From: an uncultured Lachnospiraceae bacterium
GTDB taxonomy: Bacteria > Bacillota > Clostridia > Lachnospirales > Lachnospiraceae
NCBI GenBank assembly: GCA_910586705.1
Contig: CAJUJK010000002.1
Span: 62,001-126,000 of the forward strand
Reading direction: 5' to 3'
DNA length: 64,000 bases
Each line of letters begins with the position of its first letter. Within the stretch, counting starts at the first letter, position 1. This document shows, in pieces, positions 7,594 through 16,385 of the stretch. The notes beneath the pieces were generated by a model that did no database searches, was not told where the DNA came from, and saw nothing but the letters and a program-made list of their open reading frames with translations. A program made the position numbers and the translations under genes.

Positions 7594-9632
7594 CCTTTTT
7601 CCCTCTTCTCCTTTTTTACACCTTTATAAAACTGGGACGCATATTGAAACCTGTGGTAGAGCGCGTTCTGATTCGTCATCTGCTTCACGATGTTCGTCCT
7701 TCTGGTCACGAAATCACTAAGCTTCCCCATGTACTCTTCCTCTGTAATCTCCCCGGTGGCAACGAGCGTCAGACCTTTCTCCCAGCTTGCAGTCAGTCTC
7801 GGGTCTAAGAGCGGCTTCACCGAACCGGCAACCACCTCATAAATCATCTCTCCCAGAAGTGTGGGGGTGATAATCTGCGTCTTTTTATTCAGATCCAGAT
7901 ATTTGATATGAACGAGCTTCTTCAAAATTTCCGCTCTGGTGGCGGAAGTGCCGATCCCGCTTCCCTTGATCTGGGCGCGCAGCTCCTCGTCCTCGATAAA
8001 CTGCCCGGCATTTTCCATTGTCAGGATCATGGTTCCCGAATTATAACGCTTGGGCGGGGAAGTCTCCCCCTCTTTCTTTTCCAGCGCTTTCCGCTCCAGC
8101 GGCACGCCTTTTTTCAAAGCGCCCAGCGCATCCATGAACGACGCGTCAAAGGAACTCTCCTGCTCCTCATCGGCAGTCTCTCTTTCAGTATACTCCTCCG
8201 GCTTCTTTCTTGCAAAAGAATTTTGCGCAACTTCCAGATATCCCTGCGCAGTCTGCACCTTAAAACTGGAAATAAAGGTTTCTCCTTTACATTTTGCCGT
8301 CAGCGTGATCTTCTGATAGACCGCCGCCGGATAAAAAATACTTAAGAACCGTCTGGCTATGATCTCGTATACCTTCGCCGAGGTGGGATGCAGGCTGCCA
8401 AGCGCCGCAAGCCCCTGTCCCGTGGGAATGATCGCGTAGTGGTCTGTGATCTGCTTATCGTTCACATATCTGGTCTTTGCGATGCCGCCGAAGCGCTCTT
8501 CCTTTAAAATGCGCTCCGCGAATGCCGCCACCGGCTGGTATTGTGACAGCCCCCTGATATTTTTCCCGATCTCCTTTGCCACCGCCGTTGAGAGGACTCT
8601 GGCGTCGGTTCTCGGATAGGTGGTCAGTTTTTTCTCATAAAGTTCCTGCGCGATCCTGAGCGTCTCATCGGGGCTGATCTTAAACAGCTTGGAGCAGTCG
8701 TTCTGCAGTTCCGCCAGATTGTACAGAAGGGGCGGATTCTTTGTCTCCTTCTTCCGCTCGATCTTTTCCACCAGAGGCTTCTCCTCCGGCTCCGCCTGCA
8801 GGAAGGACAAAAATGCGTCCGCGTCCTTTTCCTCCAAAAAACCATTGTCCTTGTAGATTTTCGGGGACTGGTAAAACCGGGATCCCTCCACGGCTTTCCA
8901 CTCCAGCGTACATTCCTGTCCCGCAATATCCGTTTTCATCAAAATGCGGTAAAAGGGAATTTTTACAAACTCCCGTATCTCCCGCTCACGGTTTACCACC
9001 ATGCCGAGCACACAAGTCATCACTCTGCCCACGGAAACCACCGCCTTGTCAGCGTTCAGATAATTCTTGATCGAATAGCTGTATTTCAGGGTGAGGGCGC
9101 GGGAAAAATTGATTCCCATAAGATAGTCTTCCTTCGCACGCAGATACGCCGCGTGGGAGAGATTGTCATATGCAGAGAGGTCCTTTGCCTCCCTAATGCC
9201 CCGCAGAATCTCCTCCTCCGTCTGGGAGTCGATCCACACCCGCTTTCTGTCTTTTCCCGTAACACCCGCCTGCTGTTCCACCAGACGGTAAATGTATTCC
9301 CCTTCCCGCCCGGAGTCGGTACAGACATAGATTGTCTCCACATCCGCCCTGTTCAAAAGACCGCTCACAATGCCAAACTGCTTTTTCACACTGTCAATGA
9401 CTTCATACTTGAACTGATCCGGGATAAAAGGGATTGTCTCAAGCGACCATCTCTTATATTTCTCGTCATAGACTTCCGGGTAACTCATGGTTACCAGATG
9501 CCCCACACACCATGTCACAACCGCCTCCTCGGACTCCATATAGCCGTCGCGGTTTCTCATATTATATTTTAAAGCCTTTGCAAACTCCTTCGCCACACTG
9601 GGCTTCTCCGCAATATATAAACTCTTTCCCAT
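7590..9632 (-). CDS. topB: DNA topoisomerase III (type IA)
   Basis: The 680-residue enzyme relaxes negatively supercoiled DNA and unlinks replication and recombination intermediates by single-strand passage. The N-terminus, KSLYIAEKPSVAKEFA, is the Toprim start; CTDSGREGEYIY (residues 104-115) gives the metal-binding acidic residues. The active-site tyrosine is Tyr339 in LTTYPRTDARVL. The length fits TopB without C-terminal zinc fingers, which separates it from TopA. The start ATG has GGAGAAG close upstream. It is followed with a 4-base overlap by the hexapeptide protein; the DUF234 ATPase gene lies 16 bases upstream, so the three are probably cotranscribed. Confidence 0.95.
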   Translation of the reverse strand: MGKSLYIAEKPSVAKEFAKALKYNMRNRDGYMESEEAVVTWCVGHLVTMSYPEVYDEKYKRWSLETIPFIPDQFKYEVIDSVKKQFGIVSGLLNRADVETIYVCTDSGREGEYIYRLVEQQAGVTGKDRKRVWIDSQTEEEILRGIREAKDLSAYDNLSHAAYLRAKEDYLMGINFSRALTLKYSYSIKNYLNADKAVVSVGRVMTCVLGMVVNREREIREFVKIPFYRILMKTDIAGQECTLEWKAVEGSRFYQSPKIYKDNGFLEEKDADAFLSFLQAEPEEKPLVEKIERKKETKNPPLLYNLAELQNDCSKLFKISPDETLRIAQELYEKKLTTYPRTDARVLSTAVAKEIGKNIRGLSQYQPVAAFAERILKEERFGGIAKTRYVNDKQITDHYAIIPTGQGLAALGSLHPTSAKVYEIIARRFLSIFYPAAVYQKITLTAKCKGETFISSFKVQTAQGYLEVAQNSFARKKPEEYTERETADEEQESSFDASFMDALGALKKGVPLERKALEKKEGETSPPKRYNSGTMILTMENAGQFIEDEELRAQIKGSGIGTSATRAEILKKLVHIKYLDLNKKTQIITPTLLGEMIYEVVAGSVKPLLDPRLTASWEKGLTLVATGEITEEEYMGKLSDFVTRRTNIVKQMTNQNALYHRFQYASQFYKGVKKEKREKG

Positions 9633-9648
9633 ACTTCTCCGCCCACTA

Positions 9649-11010
9649 TTACAAATCGGAAATCTGCACCAGCTTCAGGTTCGATTTGACCTTTGCCTCC
9701 AGATTCAGTTTTTCGTCAAACCGGAACGCCGTATACATATAGATATAATCCGCGCTGATCTTCGCCTTTTTCGCGTAGAGCAGGAGATTCTCGTAATCCT
9801 CATAGGTCATGGGCTTCTCCCAGTTGCACAGCCCGATGAGCGTCCGCCCTTCCTCATCCTGCGCGATGATATCCAGTGAACCCACCTTGCCGATCCACTC
9901 GCCGATCGACCCGCAGTTGATCGGAAGCCGGTGCCTGTCGCCAAGCCTTGCCAGATGCTGTCTGCACACCTGCTTGAAATAGCCGGACACATAACGTCTG
10001 AAATCCCGCATGATATAGTGATTGTAAAACTCTCCCACCGAGAGCATCTGTAGGTCGCTCAGATGGGGGTACATATAGGTATAGTAAAAATCCACAAAGG
10101 GATGGCTGATCCGGTAAATTCCCTTCTGCACATTCTCCTTGCCCGCCGTATCGTAGGAAAACACCTTCTCCACCAGTTCCAGTTCAATCAAATTTTTCAG
10201 ATAGACGCTGATCTTGGCACGGGAAAACTCCGTGTGCTGATGCAGGTCGTTCAATTTATAGTTTCCCGCCGCAATGGACGCCATAATGGTATTGTAGACA
10301 CCCGGTTCCCTGAGCTGTTCCGTGAGGATGCGCTCTCCCTCCTCAAAGAGAAAGCTGTTGCAGTCAAGAATGTTGCGGCAGATGTTCTGCTGGATCGTCA
10401 GCCTGTCGTCAAACTGGTTCCAGAGACCGGGGATCCCGCCCAGAATCGCGTAAGCCTCCACACATTCCTCGATGCGGAAATTCGGAAACCGCTCCACCAG
10501 ATCCGCAAAGGGCATCTCCTTGATCTTCAGAAGCCCCGAAAGTTCATAAGCCGCCTCCCCGATTCTGGTGATCATGCTGTTTTCAATCCAGCCGATGGAG
10601 GAACTCACCAGAATGACCATCACGTCATCCCGGTTCCACTGGCTGTGCACAAAAGCCACCAGTTCTTTCATAAAGGTGTCGCTGGCACGCACAATATTCT
10701 GGAACTCATCGATCACCAGCACTTTCTTCCCGGTGACACGATGTGCCAGCTTTTCAAAAATCTCCTGAAAAGTCGGGAACTTTTCTACCACATAGCCGTC
10801 ATGGGTAAGCTGTCTGCCCCACTGATAAGTCTGCTCTCTCTCCGAACAGGCGCTTGCCAGATAATAGTACCCCGGACGGTCTTTCATAAACTCTTTCACA
10901 AGCGCGGTTTTTCCGATATGCTTCTGCCCGTAAACAATTAAAATCTGACTGCCGTCCCTGTCATAATAATTATTCAGATAACCGAGTTCTGTCGTTCTGC
11001 CCAGTAACAT
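9649..11010 (-). CDS. ATP-binding protein, DUF234 / archaeal-type ATPase family
   Basis: The 453-residue protein opens MLLGRTTELGYLNNYYD and carries Walker A GQKHIGKTALV near residue 31 and Walker B KVLVIDEFQNIV near residue 100, as in the STAND-related archaeal ATPase family. A winged-helix region (NDLHQHTEFSRAKISVYLKNLIELELV) follows, and the C-terminal third has the PD-(D/E)XK-like DUF234 pattern with IAQDEEGRTLIGLCNWEKPM. Such proteins are widespread and their role is not settled; nuclease-linked or regulatory ATPase functions have been proposed. It lies 13 bases after the EAL gene on the same strand. Confidence 0.85.
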   Translation of the reverse strand: MLLGRTTELGYLNNYYDRDGSQILIVYGQKHIGKTALVKEFMKDRPGYYYLASACSEREQTYQWGRQLTHDGYVVEKFPTFQEIFEKLAHRVTGKKVLVIDEFQNIVRASDTFMKELVAFVHSQWNRDDVMVILVSSSIGWIENSMITRIGEAAYELSGLLKIKEMPFADLVERFPNFRIEECVEAYAILGGIPGLWNQFDDRLTIQQNICRNILDCNSFLFEEGERILTEQLREPGVYNTIMASIAAGNYKLNDLHQHTEFSRAKISVYLKNLIELELVEKVFSYDTAGKENVQKGIYRISHPFVDFYYTYMYPHLSDLQMLSVGEFYNHYIMRDFRRYVSGYFKQVCRQHLARLGDRHRLPINCGSIGEWIGKVGSLDIIAQDEEGRTLIGLCNWEKPMTYEDYENLLLYAKKAKISADYIYMYTAFRFDEKLNLEAKVKSNLKLVQISDL

Positions 11011-11023
11011 AGTTTTACCCGCC

Positions 11024-12820
11024 TCATCCTACCTTTACCGTCAATTTCTCAAGCAAATCAGAAATGCCCTGCTCCGGCATCGGTCTGCCCATATAATATC
11101 CCTGTATCATATCACATTTCAGTTCCCTCAGATAACAAAACTGCTCCTCTGTCTCCACGCCTTCCGCAATCGTCTCGTAACCCAGACGTTTCACCATATA
11201 AATAATGGACTCCGTGATAATCTTTGTGTTCTTATCCGTCAGAAGCGTATCCACAAAGGTCTTATCAATTTTCAGCGTATCGATGGGCAGCCCCTTCAGA
11301 TAGGACAGGGAGGAAAACCCTGTGCCGAAGTCGTCCAGTGAAATTCTGACCCCGGCGTTTTTTAACTCAGTCAGCTGTTCGCTTATGTAATCAAAATCCT
11401 CGATCAGAATGGTTTCCGTCACTTCGATTTCTATCTCACCCGGCGAGACATGATACTTTTCCAGAATCCGTAAAAGGCTGTCTATGAATCCCTTTTTCTT
11501 GCACTGTACCGCCGAGACGTTCAAGGATAAGACAAGGGGATAATGGTATTTGTCACGCCAGCCCGCATAGATCTGCACGCTCTTTTCTATCACCCAGTTC
11601 CCGATCGGCACGATGGTTCCGTTCTTTTCCGCTATCGGGATAAAAACGGAAGGGCTGATCATGTCCCCTTTATTGTCACGCCAGCGGATCAGCGCCTCCA
11701 CACCACGCAGTTTCCCGTCTCCCGCGTAATACTGCGGCTGGAAATACATGGTAAAATTCTGTTCAAACACAACTTCTTTGAGCTTATTCTGGATGTTCAC
11801 CGTCTGTAAAAACTCTTCCAGAATCGTCCCGTCAAAATACTGGATTTTGTCCTTTCCACGGCTCTTCGCCTTAAACATGACAATCTCCGCGCAGTTGATC
11901 AGCTCAAGCGTCCCGGGCGCCGCCTCGGGATATTCGGACACACCCACGCTCACCGTCATGGTGACCTCCTGCCCGTCCGTCATTTTAAACGGCTTTTTCA
12001 GCCTTTCCCTGATCACCCGGTAGATCGTGTCGACACTCCTCGCACCGCATGGATCATAGATTGCAATACAGTAAATATCCGTGCTGAAATGGGAGATCAC
12101 CACATGACTGTTCATCAGCCCGGTCAGATACTGACCGAAAAGCTGCACCAGTTCATCCCCCGCAATGATGCCCATGCCGTCGTTGACTCTGCGGAAATCG
12201 TCAAAATCCATGAACATCACCGCCACTTTTTTTGATTCCTTCTCCGCACAGCGCAAAAACTCGCCCAACAGCCTGACAAAATAATTTCGGTTATAAAGTC
12301 CCGTCAGCATGTCATAATAAGCCATGTAGGTCAGCTCATCCTTCTGGGCGGTGAGCTTGGTCACATCCTTAAACCGTATGATTTTGTCCGTCGGTTCTCC
12401 TTCCGGATCATAGACAACGTTGACCTCCACCTCAATACAGATCCGGCTCTCCTTGAGCTTAATCTCAAAGCTTTCCCTTTCCCGCTTCTGACTTTCAATA
12501 AACATTCCTTCCCTGAGTGGAATTTCGTACTGTTCTTCCACTCTGTCATAAAGTCTGGACAGATCCTCCATAGAGGAAATGGAAAAGTCAAAAAAGTGAT
12601 CCCAGTTTCCCAGCGTGTCAACCCGGTTCTCCCGGAAATTATAATAAATAAATGCGCTGCTCGACGTATCGCACAAAAGGCGAAGCATTTTTTCTTCCCG
12701 CCGGAGTTTCTCATTTTCCTCCGCCAGCAGTTGTGTTCCGTTTCCCTTCGTATTTATTTCTGTATTTGTCACTCTGCATGTGCGCCGTTCTCCCCAGACA
12801 GCGCCCTCCCCCCATATCAA
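11024..12820 (-). CDS. Degenerate GGDEF - intact EAL cyclic di-GMP phosphodiesterase
   Basis: The protein (up to 598 residues) has an N-terminal PAS-like region, a GGDEF domain and an EAL domain. The GGDEF active site is lost: the position reads HFSTDIYCIAIYD, so cyclase activity is not expected. The EAL domain keeps its catalytic set: GVEALIRW, LNVSAVQ, EVTETILIEDF, LDDFGTGFSSLSYL, LKIDKTFV, IAEGVETEEQ and QGYYMGRPM. It should hydrolyse cyclic di-GMP to pGpG, opposing the diguanylate cyclase encoded 4 kb downstream. The start is uncertain: TTG at 12820 keeps the longest frame, GTG at 12772 is an alternative, and neither has a strong ribosome site. Confidence 0.88.
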   Translation of the reverse strand: MIWGEGAVWGERRTCRVTNTEINTKGNGTQLLAEENEKLRREEKMLRLLCDTSSSAFIYYNFRENRVDTLGNWDHFFDFSISSMEDLSRLYDRVEEQYEIPLREGMFIESQKRERESFEIKLKESRICIEVEVNVVYDPEGEPTDKIIRFKDVTKLTAQKDELTYMAYYDMLTGLYNRNYFVRLLGEFLRCAEKESKKVAVMFMDFDDFRRVNDGMGIIAGDELVQLFGQYLTGLMNSHVVISHFSTDIYCIAIYDPCGARSVDTIYRVIRERLKKPFKMTDGQEVTMTVSVGVSEYPEAAPGTLELINCAEIVMFKAKSRGKDKIQYFDGTILEEFLQTVNIQNKLKEVVFEQNFTMYFQPQYYAGDGKLRGVEALIRWRDNKGDMISPSVFIPIAEKNGTIVPIGNWVIEKSVQIYAGWRDKYHYPLVLSLNVSAVQCKKKGFIDSLLRILEKYHVSPGEIEIEVTETILIEDFDYISEQLTELKNAGVRISLDDFGTGFSSLSYLKGLPIDTLKIDKTFVDTLLTDKNTKIITESIIYMVKRLGYETIAEGVETEEQFCYLRELKCDMIQGYYMGRPMPEQGISDLLEKLTVKVG

Positions 12821-12851
12821 TGTTCTGCGTTTACAGTTCCTTTACCACCTT

Positions 12852-13937
12852 TTATTTTTTCGTAATATAACCCTTCGCTTTCAATGTCTCCGCACAGAGC
12901 ACGGCTCCCCCCGCTGCCCCGCGCACGGTATTGTGGGAAAGACCCACGAACTTCCAGTCGTAAACGCTGTCCTCACGGATGCGCCCCACGCTGATTCCCA
13001 TACCGTTCTCATAATCCACATCCAGCTTCACCTGCGGACGGTTATCCTCCTCCATCACCTGAATAAACTGCTTCGGCGCGCTGGGAAGGTCAAGTTCCTG
13101 CGGCAGCCCCTTAAACTGCACGAGCTTTTCAACCAGCTGCTCCTTGGTAGGTTTCTTTTTAAACTTTACAAACACCGCCGCCGTATGGCCGTTTAACACG
13201 GGCACGCGGATACACTGGCAGGTGATCACCGGGCTTGCCGCCGGAACAATCTCTCCGTCCACGATCTCACCCCAGATCCGAAGCGGCTCCTTCTCACTCT
13301 TCTCCTCCTCGCCGCCGATGTAGGGAATCACATTCTCCACCATCTCCGGCCAGTCCTTAAAGGTCTTGCCCGCGCCGGAAATCGCCTGATAGGTAGTCGC
13401 CACCACCTCGTAAGGCTCAAACTCCTTCCACGCAGTGAGCACCGGCGCATAACTCTGAATCGAGCAGTTCGGCTTCACAGCGATAAATCCCCGTTTCGTG
13501 CCAAGTCTCTTTTTCTGCGACTCGATCACATCGAAGTGCTCCGGATTGATCTCCGGCACCACCATGGGCACGTCCGGCGTCCAGCGGTGGGCGCTGTTGT
13601 TGGAAACCACAGGGGTCTCCGTCTTCGCGTACTCTTCCTCGATCTTCTTGATCTCGTCCTTCGTCATATCCACAGCGGAGAACACGAAATCCACCTCCGC
13701 CGCCACTTCCGCCACTTCATTCACATTCTTGACCACAATCTTCTTTACCGCATCGGGCATGGGCGTATCCATCTTCCACCTGTCTCCTACTGCCTCCTCG
13801 TAAGACTTGCCCGCAGACCGGGGACTCGCTGCAATGGTGGTCACCTCAAACCATGGATGGTTCTCCAGAAGGGCGATAAAACGCTGCCCTACCATGCCCG
13901 TGCCTCCTAAAATTCCTACCTTCAACTTCTCGCTCAT
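12852..13937 (-). CDS. asd: Aspartate-semialdehyde dehydrogenase
   Basis: The 361-residue enzyme reduces aspartyl phosphate to aspartate semialdehyde, the branch point to lysine/diaminopimelate, threonine and methionine. The NADP-binding loop is GILGGTGMVGQRF (residues 8-20). The catalytic cysteine is Cys158 in VKPNCSIQSY, and QAISGAGKTF contributes substrate-binding residues. The length and motifs match the archaeal/fungal-type subfamily that is common in Clostridia rather than the E. coli type. Start ATG follows AAGGAGG. It lies 42 bases after argH on the same strand, so the two may share a transcript. Confidence 0.95.
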   Translation of the reverse strand: MSEKLKVGILGGTGMVGQRFIALLENHPWFEVTTIAASPRSAGKSYEEAVGDRWKMDTPMPDAVKKIVVKNVNEVAEVAAEVDFVFSAVDMTKDEIKKIEEEYAKTETPVVSNNSAHRWTPDVPMVVPEINPEHFDVIESQKKRLGTKRGFIAVKPNCSIQSYAPVLTAWKEFEPYEVVATTYQAISGAGKTFKDWPEMVENVIPYIGGEEEKSEKEPLRIWGEIVDGEIVPAASPVITCQCIRVPVLNGHTAAVFVKFKKKPTKEQLVEKLVQFKGLPQELDLPSAPKQFIQVMEEDNRPQVKLDVDYENGMGISVGRIREDSVYDWKFVGLSHNTVRGAAGGAVLCAETLKAKGYITKK

Positions 13938-13979
13938 AATAGTTACTCCTCCTTAATCCGTGTGATTTTCTATCTCTTC

Positions 13980-15416
13980 TTATTCCTTATCCATTGTTTC
14001 GCCAAGCATCCCGCCGAACATGTCATCCTCATCCTGCCAGTCCTTTTTCAGATACTCCCTGTGCATCCGTATGACCTCGCGCATCGCCTCCGGCCCCGGC
14101 GCACCGATGGTCAGCCGCTTCTCCACACAGGTTTTTAAGCTGATCGCCTGATAGACGTCCTCCTCAAAGACAGGACTGATCTCCTTAAGCTCCTCTATGG
14201 AAAGGTCGTCAATGCTGCAGTTTTTCTCAATGCAGCAAAGCACCAGCCTGCCGACGATACCGTGGGCATCCCGGAAGGGGACGCCTTTTCCCACCAGATA
14301 ATCCGCCGCGTCCGTGGCGTTGGTAAACCCAAAAGCCGCGCTCTTCTCCATCACGTCCTCGTTGAACTTCATGGTGCGGATCATGCCCTCAAACAATGCC
14401 AGACACCCTTTCACCGTATCGATGGCGTCAAAGGTCAGCTCCTTGTCCTCCTGCATGTCTTTATTGTACGCCAGAGGGATCCCCTTCATGGTCGTCAGAA
14501 TGGAAACGAGCGCCCCGTAAACACGCCCTGTCTTTCCCCGCACCAGCTCCGCAATGTCCGGGTTTTTCTTCTGGGGCATGATGCTGCTCCCCGTGGAGTA
14601 GGCGTCGTCGATCTCCACAAAACGGTATTCGTTGGAATTCCAGATGATGATTTCCTCGCAAAAACGGCTTAAGTGCATCATAATCGTGGAGAGCGCCGAC
14701 AAAAATTCGATCACATAATCCCGGTCGGACACCGAATCCATGCTGTTTAACGTCGGTCCCTCAAAACCGAGCAGAGACGCCGTGTAGGCACGGTCAAGCG
14801 GATATGTCGTCCCCGCAAGCGCCCCCGCCCCAAGCGGGCAGTAGTTCATACGGTAGAAGATATCCTTAAGCCTTGACCTGTCCCGCTTAAACATCTCGAA
14901 ATACGCGCCGATATGGTGCGCAAGCGTCACCGGCTGCGCCTTCTGTAAGTGCGTAAAGCCCGGCATATATGTCTGTGTGTGCTCCTCCATAATAGTCAGA
15001 AGCGTCTGCAAAAGCTCCTTCAGCAGGCTGTCTGTATTGAGAACTTCCAGCCTTGTGTACAGCCGCATGTCGAGCGCCACCTGATCGTTCCGGCTCCTGC
15101 CCGTGTGCAGCTTTTTCCCCACATCGCCGATCCGGTCAATCAGATTCGCCTCCACAAAACTGTGGATATCCTCGTACTCCTCCGTGATCGCAAGCTTACC
15201 GTCCTCCACATCCTGTCTGATGCCGGTGAGCCCCTTTAAAATTTCGTCCTTCTCCTCTTTCGTCAGAATCCCCTGCTTGGCGAGCATGATCGTATGTACA
15301 ATACTGCCCTCAATGTCCTGCTTAAAGAATTTCTGGTCAAAGGAGATCGACGCGTTAAAATTATATACAAGCTGGTCCGTCTCTTTCGTGAAACGGCCGC
15401 CCCACAACTGCGCCAT
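13980..15416 (-). CDS. argH: Argininosuccinate lyase
   Basis: The 478-residue enzyme splits argininosuccinate to arginine and fumarate, the last step of arginine synthesis. It begins MAQLWGGRFTKETDQLVYNFNASISFD. The family signature GSSIMPQKKNPD is at residues 276-287, with TGRSRNDQ and THLQKAQP upstream as substrate-binding loops. The ATG at 15416 is chosen because GGAGG sits eight bases upstream and the protein start matches the family; an upstream in-frame codon at 15461 lacks support. It is about 15 residues longer at the C-terminus than E. coli ArgH. No argG is in the window. Confidence 0.95.
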   Translation of the reverse strand: MAQLWGGRFTKETDQLVYNFNASISFDQKFFKQDIEGSIVHTIMLAKQGILTKEEKDEILKGLTGIRQDVEDGKLAITEEYEDIHSFVEANLIDRIGDVGKKLHTGRSRNDQVALDMRLYTRLEVLNTDSLLKELLQTLLTIMEEHTQTYMPGFTHLQKAQPVTLAHHIGAYFEMFKRDRSRLKDIFYRMNYCPLGAGALAGTTYPLDRAYTASLLGFEGPTLNSMDSVSDRDYVIEFLSALSTIMMHLSRFCEEIIIWNSNEYRFVEIDDAYSTGSSIMPQKKNPDIAELVRGKTGRVYGALVSILTTMKGIPLAYNKDMQEDKELTFDAIDTVKGCLALFEGMIRTMKFNEDVMEKSAAFGFTNATDAADYLVGKGVPFRDAHGIVGRLVLCCIEKNCSIDDLSIEELKEISPVFEEDVYQAISLKTCVEKRLTIGAPGPEAMREVIRMHREYLKKDWQDEDDMFGGMLGETMDKE

Positions 15417-15451
15417 ACTTAAAACCTCCATTATAATTAAATCTAAATTTG

Positions 15452-15480
15452 ATGATACCATAAATTGGTTTTGTTTTCAA
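15452..15480 (-). promoter_or_regulatory. Candidate sigma-A promoter of argH
   Basis: On the minus strand TTGAAA (15480-15475) and TATCAT (15457-15452) are separated by exactly 17 bases, with TGG before the -10. The predicted transcript start lies about 30 bases before the argH start codon, which fits a short leader. Confidence 0.6.
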
Positions 15481-15524
15481 TCAAAACACATATTTTCTTG
15501 CCCGTCATAAAATATTCTATACTC

Positions 15525-15579
15525 GTAGTAAACGACCCATAAGATTTCGGTACGCGAAACATATGATGTCGTTAACTAC
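15525..15579 (+). promoter_or_regulatory. Compact structured leader or operator before the ABC transporter
   Basis: GTAGTAAACGAC (15525-15536) pairs with GTCGTTAACTAC (15568-15579) with a single mismatch. Inside are an internal loop (CCATAAGA against CATATGAT) and a small TTTCG/CGAAA hairpin. The element ends seven bases before the AAGGAGG ribosome site of the ATPase gene. A TATACT -10 candidate at 15518-15523 would place the transcript start inside the left arm, so it could act as RNA or as a DNA operator. It does not match the TPP, purine, guanidine-I or ZTP riboswitch consensus that I know. Confidence 0.5.
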
Positions 15580-15596
15580 ATAAGGAGGCATTTTCT

Positions 15597-16385
15597 ATGC
15601 AGCCACTACTTTCTCTGCGGGATGTTTCCTACTCCTATCACAATCTGAAGGGAGAAACCCCCGCTCTCTCGCACATCAATCTGCAGATTTCAGAGGGAAG
15701 CTTCGTCGCTGTCGTAGGGCCAAGCGGCTGCGGCAAATCCACTCTTTTGTCCATCATTGCGGGACTGCTTTCCCCGGAGGATGGCGAAGTCCTCTACAGA
15801 GGGCTTTCCTCCAAAGACTACTGCGCGGACACCGCCTTAAAAATTGGCTATATGCTGCAGAGAGACCATCTCTTTGAGTGGCGCACGGTCTACCAGAACG
15901 TCATTCTGGGTCTGGAGCTCACTCACGGTTTGACAAAGGAAAATACGGACTATGTCCTGAAACTGTTGGAGGATTACGGGCTTTCCGGCTTTAAGGACAA
16001 AAAGCCGTCCGAGCTTTCCGGCGGTATGCGCCAGCGGGCGGCGCTGATCCGCACCATGGCTGTCCACCCGGATCTCCTTCTTCTGGATGAACCGTTCAGC
16101 GCGCTGGATTTCCAGACCAGACTCTCCGTCTCCGCCGACATCGCGAATATCATCCGCCAGACAGGAAAAACCGCCCTGCTCATCACCCATGATCTCTCTG
16201 AGGCGATCACGCTGGCGGATCGGGTTATTGTCCTCTCCAAACGCCCCGCCGGCGTCAAGCGGGAAATGGAAATCCAATATGAAATCAGCAGAGAAGATCC
16301 GCTCGCCGTCCGCGGTACCACAGCCTATCAGACATACTTTAATCAATTATGGGAGGTATTAACCGATGACAAGACAACCGCATAA
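15597..16385 (+). CDS. ABC transporter ATP-binding protein, NitT/TauT (SsuB-like) type
   Basis: This 262-residue ATPase powers import through the permease encoded next. Walker A is GPSGCGKST (41-49), the Q-loop is YMLQRDHLFEW, the ABC signature is LSGGMRQR (140-147) and Walker B is LLLLDEPFSALD (160-171), followed by the switch histidine in LLITHDLSEA. The family imports nitrate, sulfonates, taurine, thiamine precursors or riboflavin; the substrate cannot be read from the ATPase. The start is ATG with AAGGAGG nine bases upstream. It overlaps the permease gene by 20 bases. Confidence 0.9.
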   Translation: MQPLLSLRDVSYSYHNLKGETPALSHINLQISEGSFVAVVGPSGCGKSTLLSIIAGLLSPEDGEVLYRGLSSKDYCADTALKIGYMLQRDHLFEWRTVYQNVILGLELTHGLTKENTDYVLKLLEDYGLSGFKDKKPSELSGGMRQRAALIRTMAVHPDLLLLDEPFSALDFQTRLSVSADIANIIRQTGKTALLITHDLSEAITLADRVIVLSKRPAGVKREMEIQYEISREDPLAVRGTTAYQTYFNQLWEVLTDDKTTA

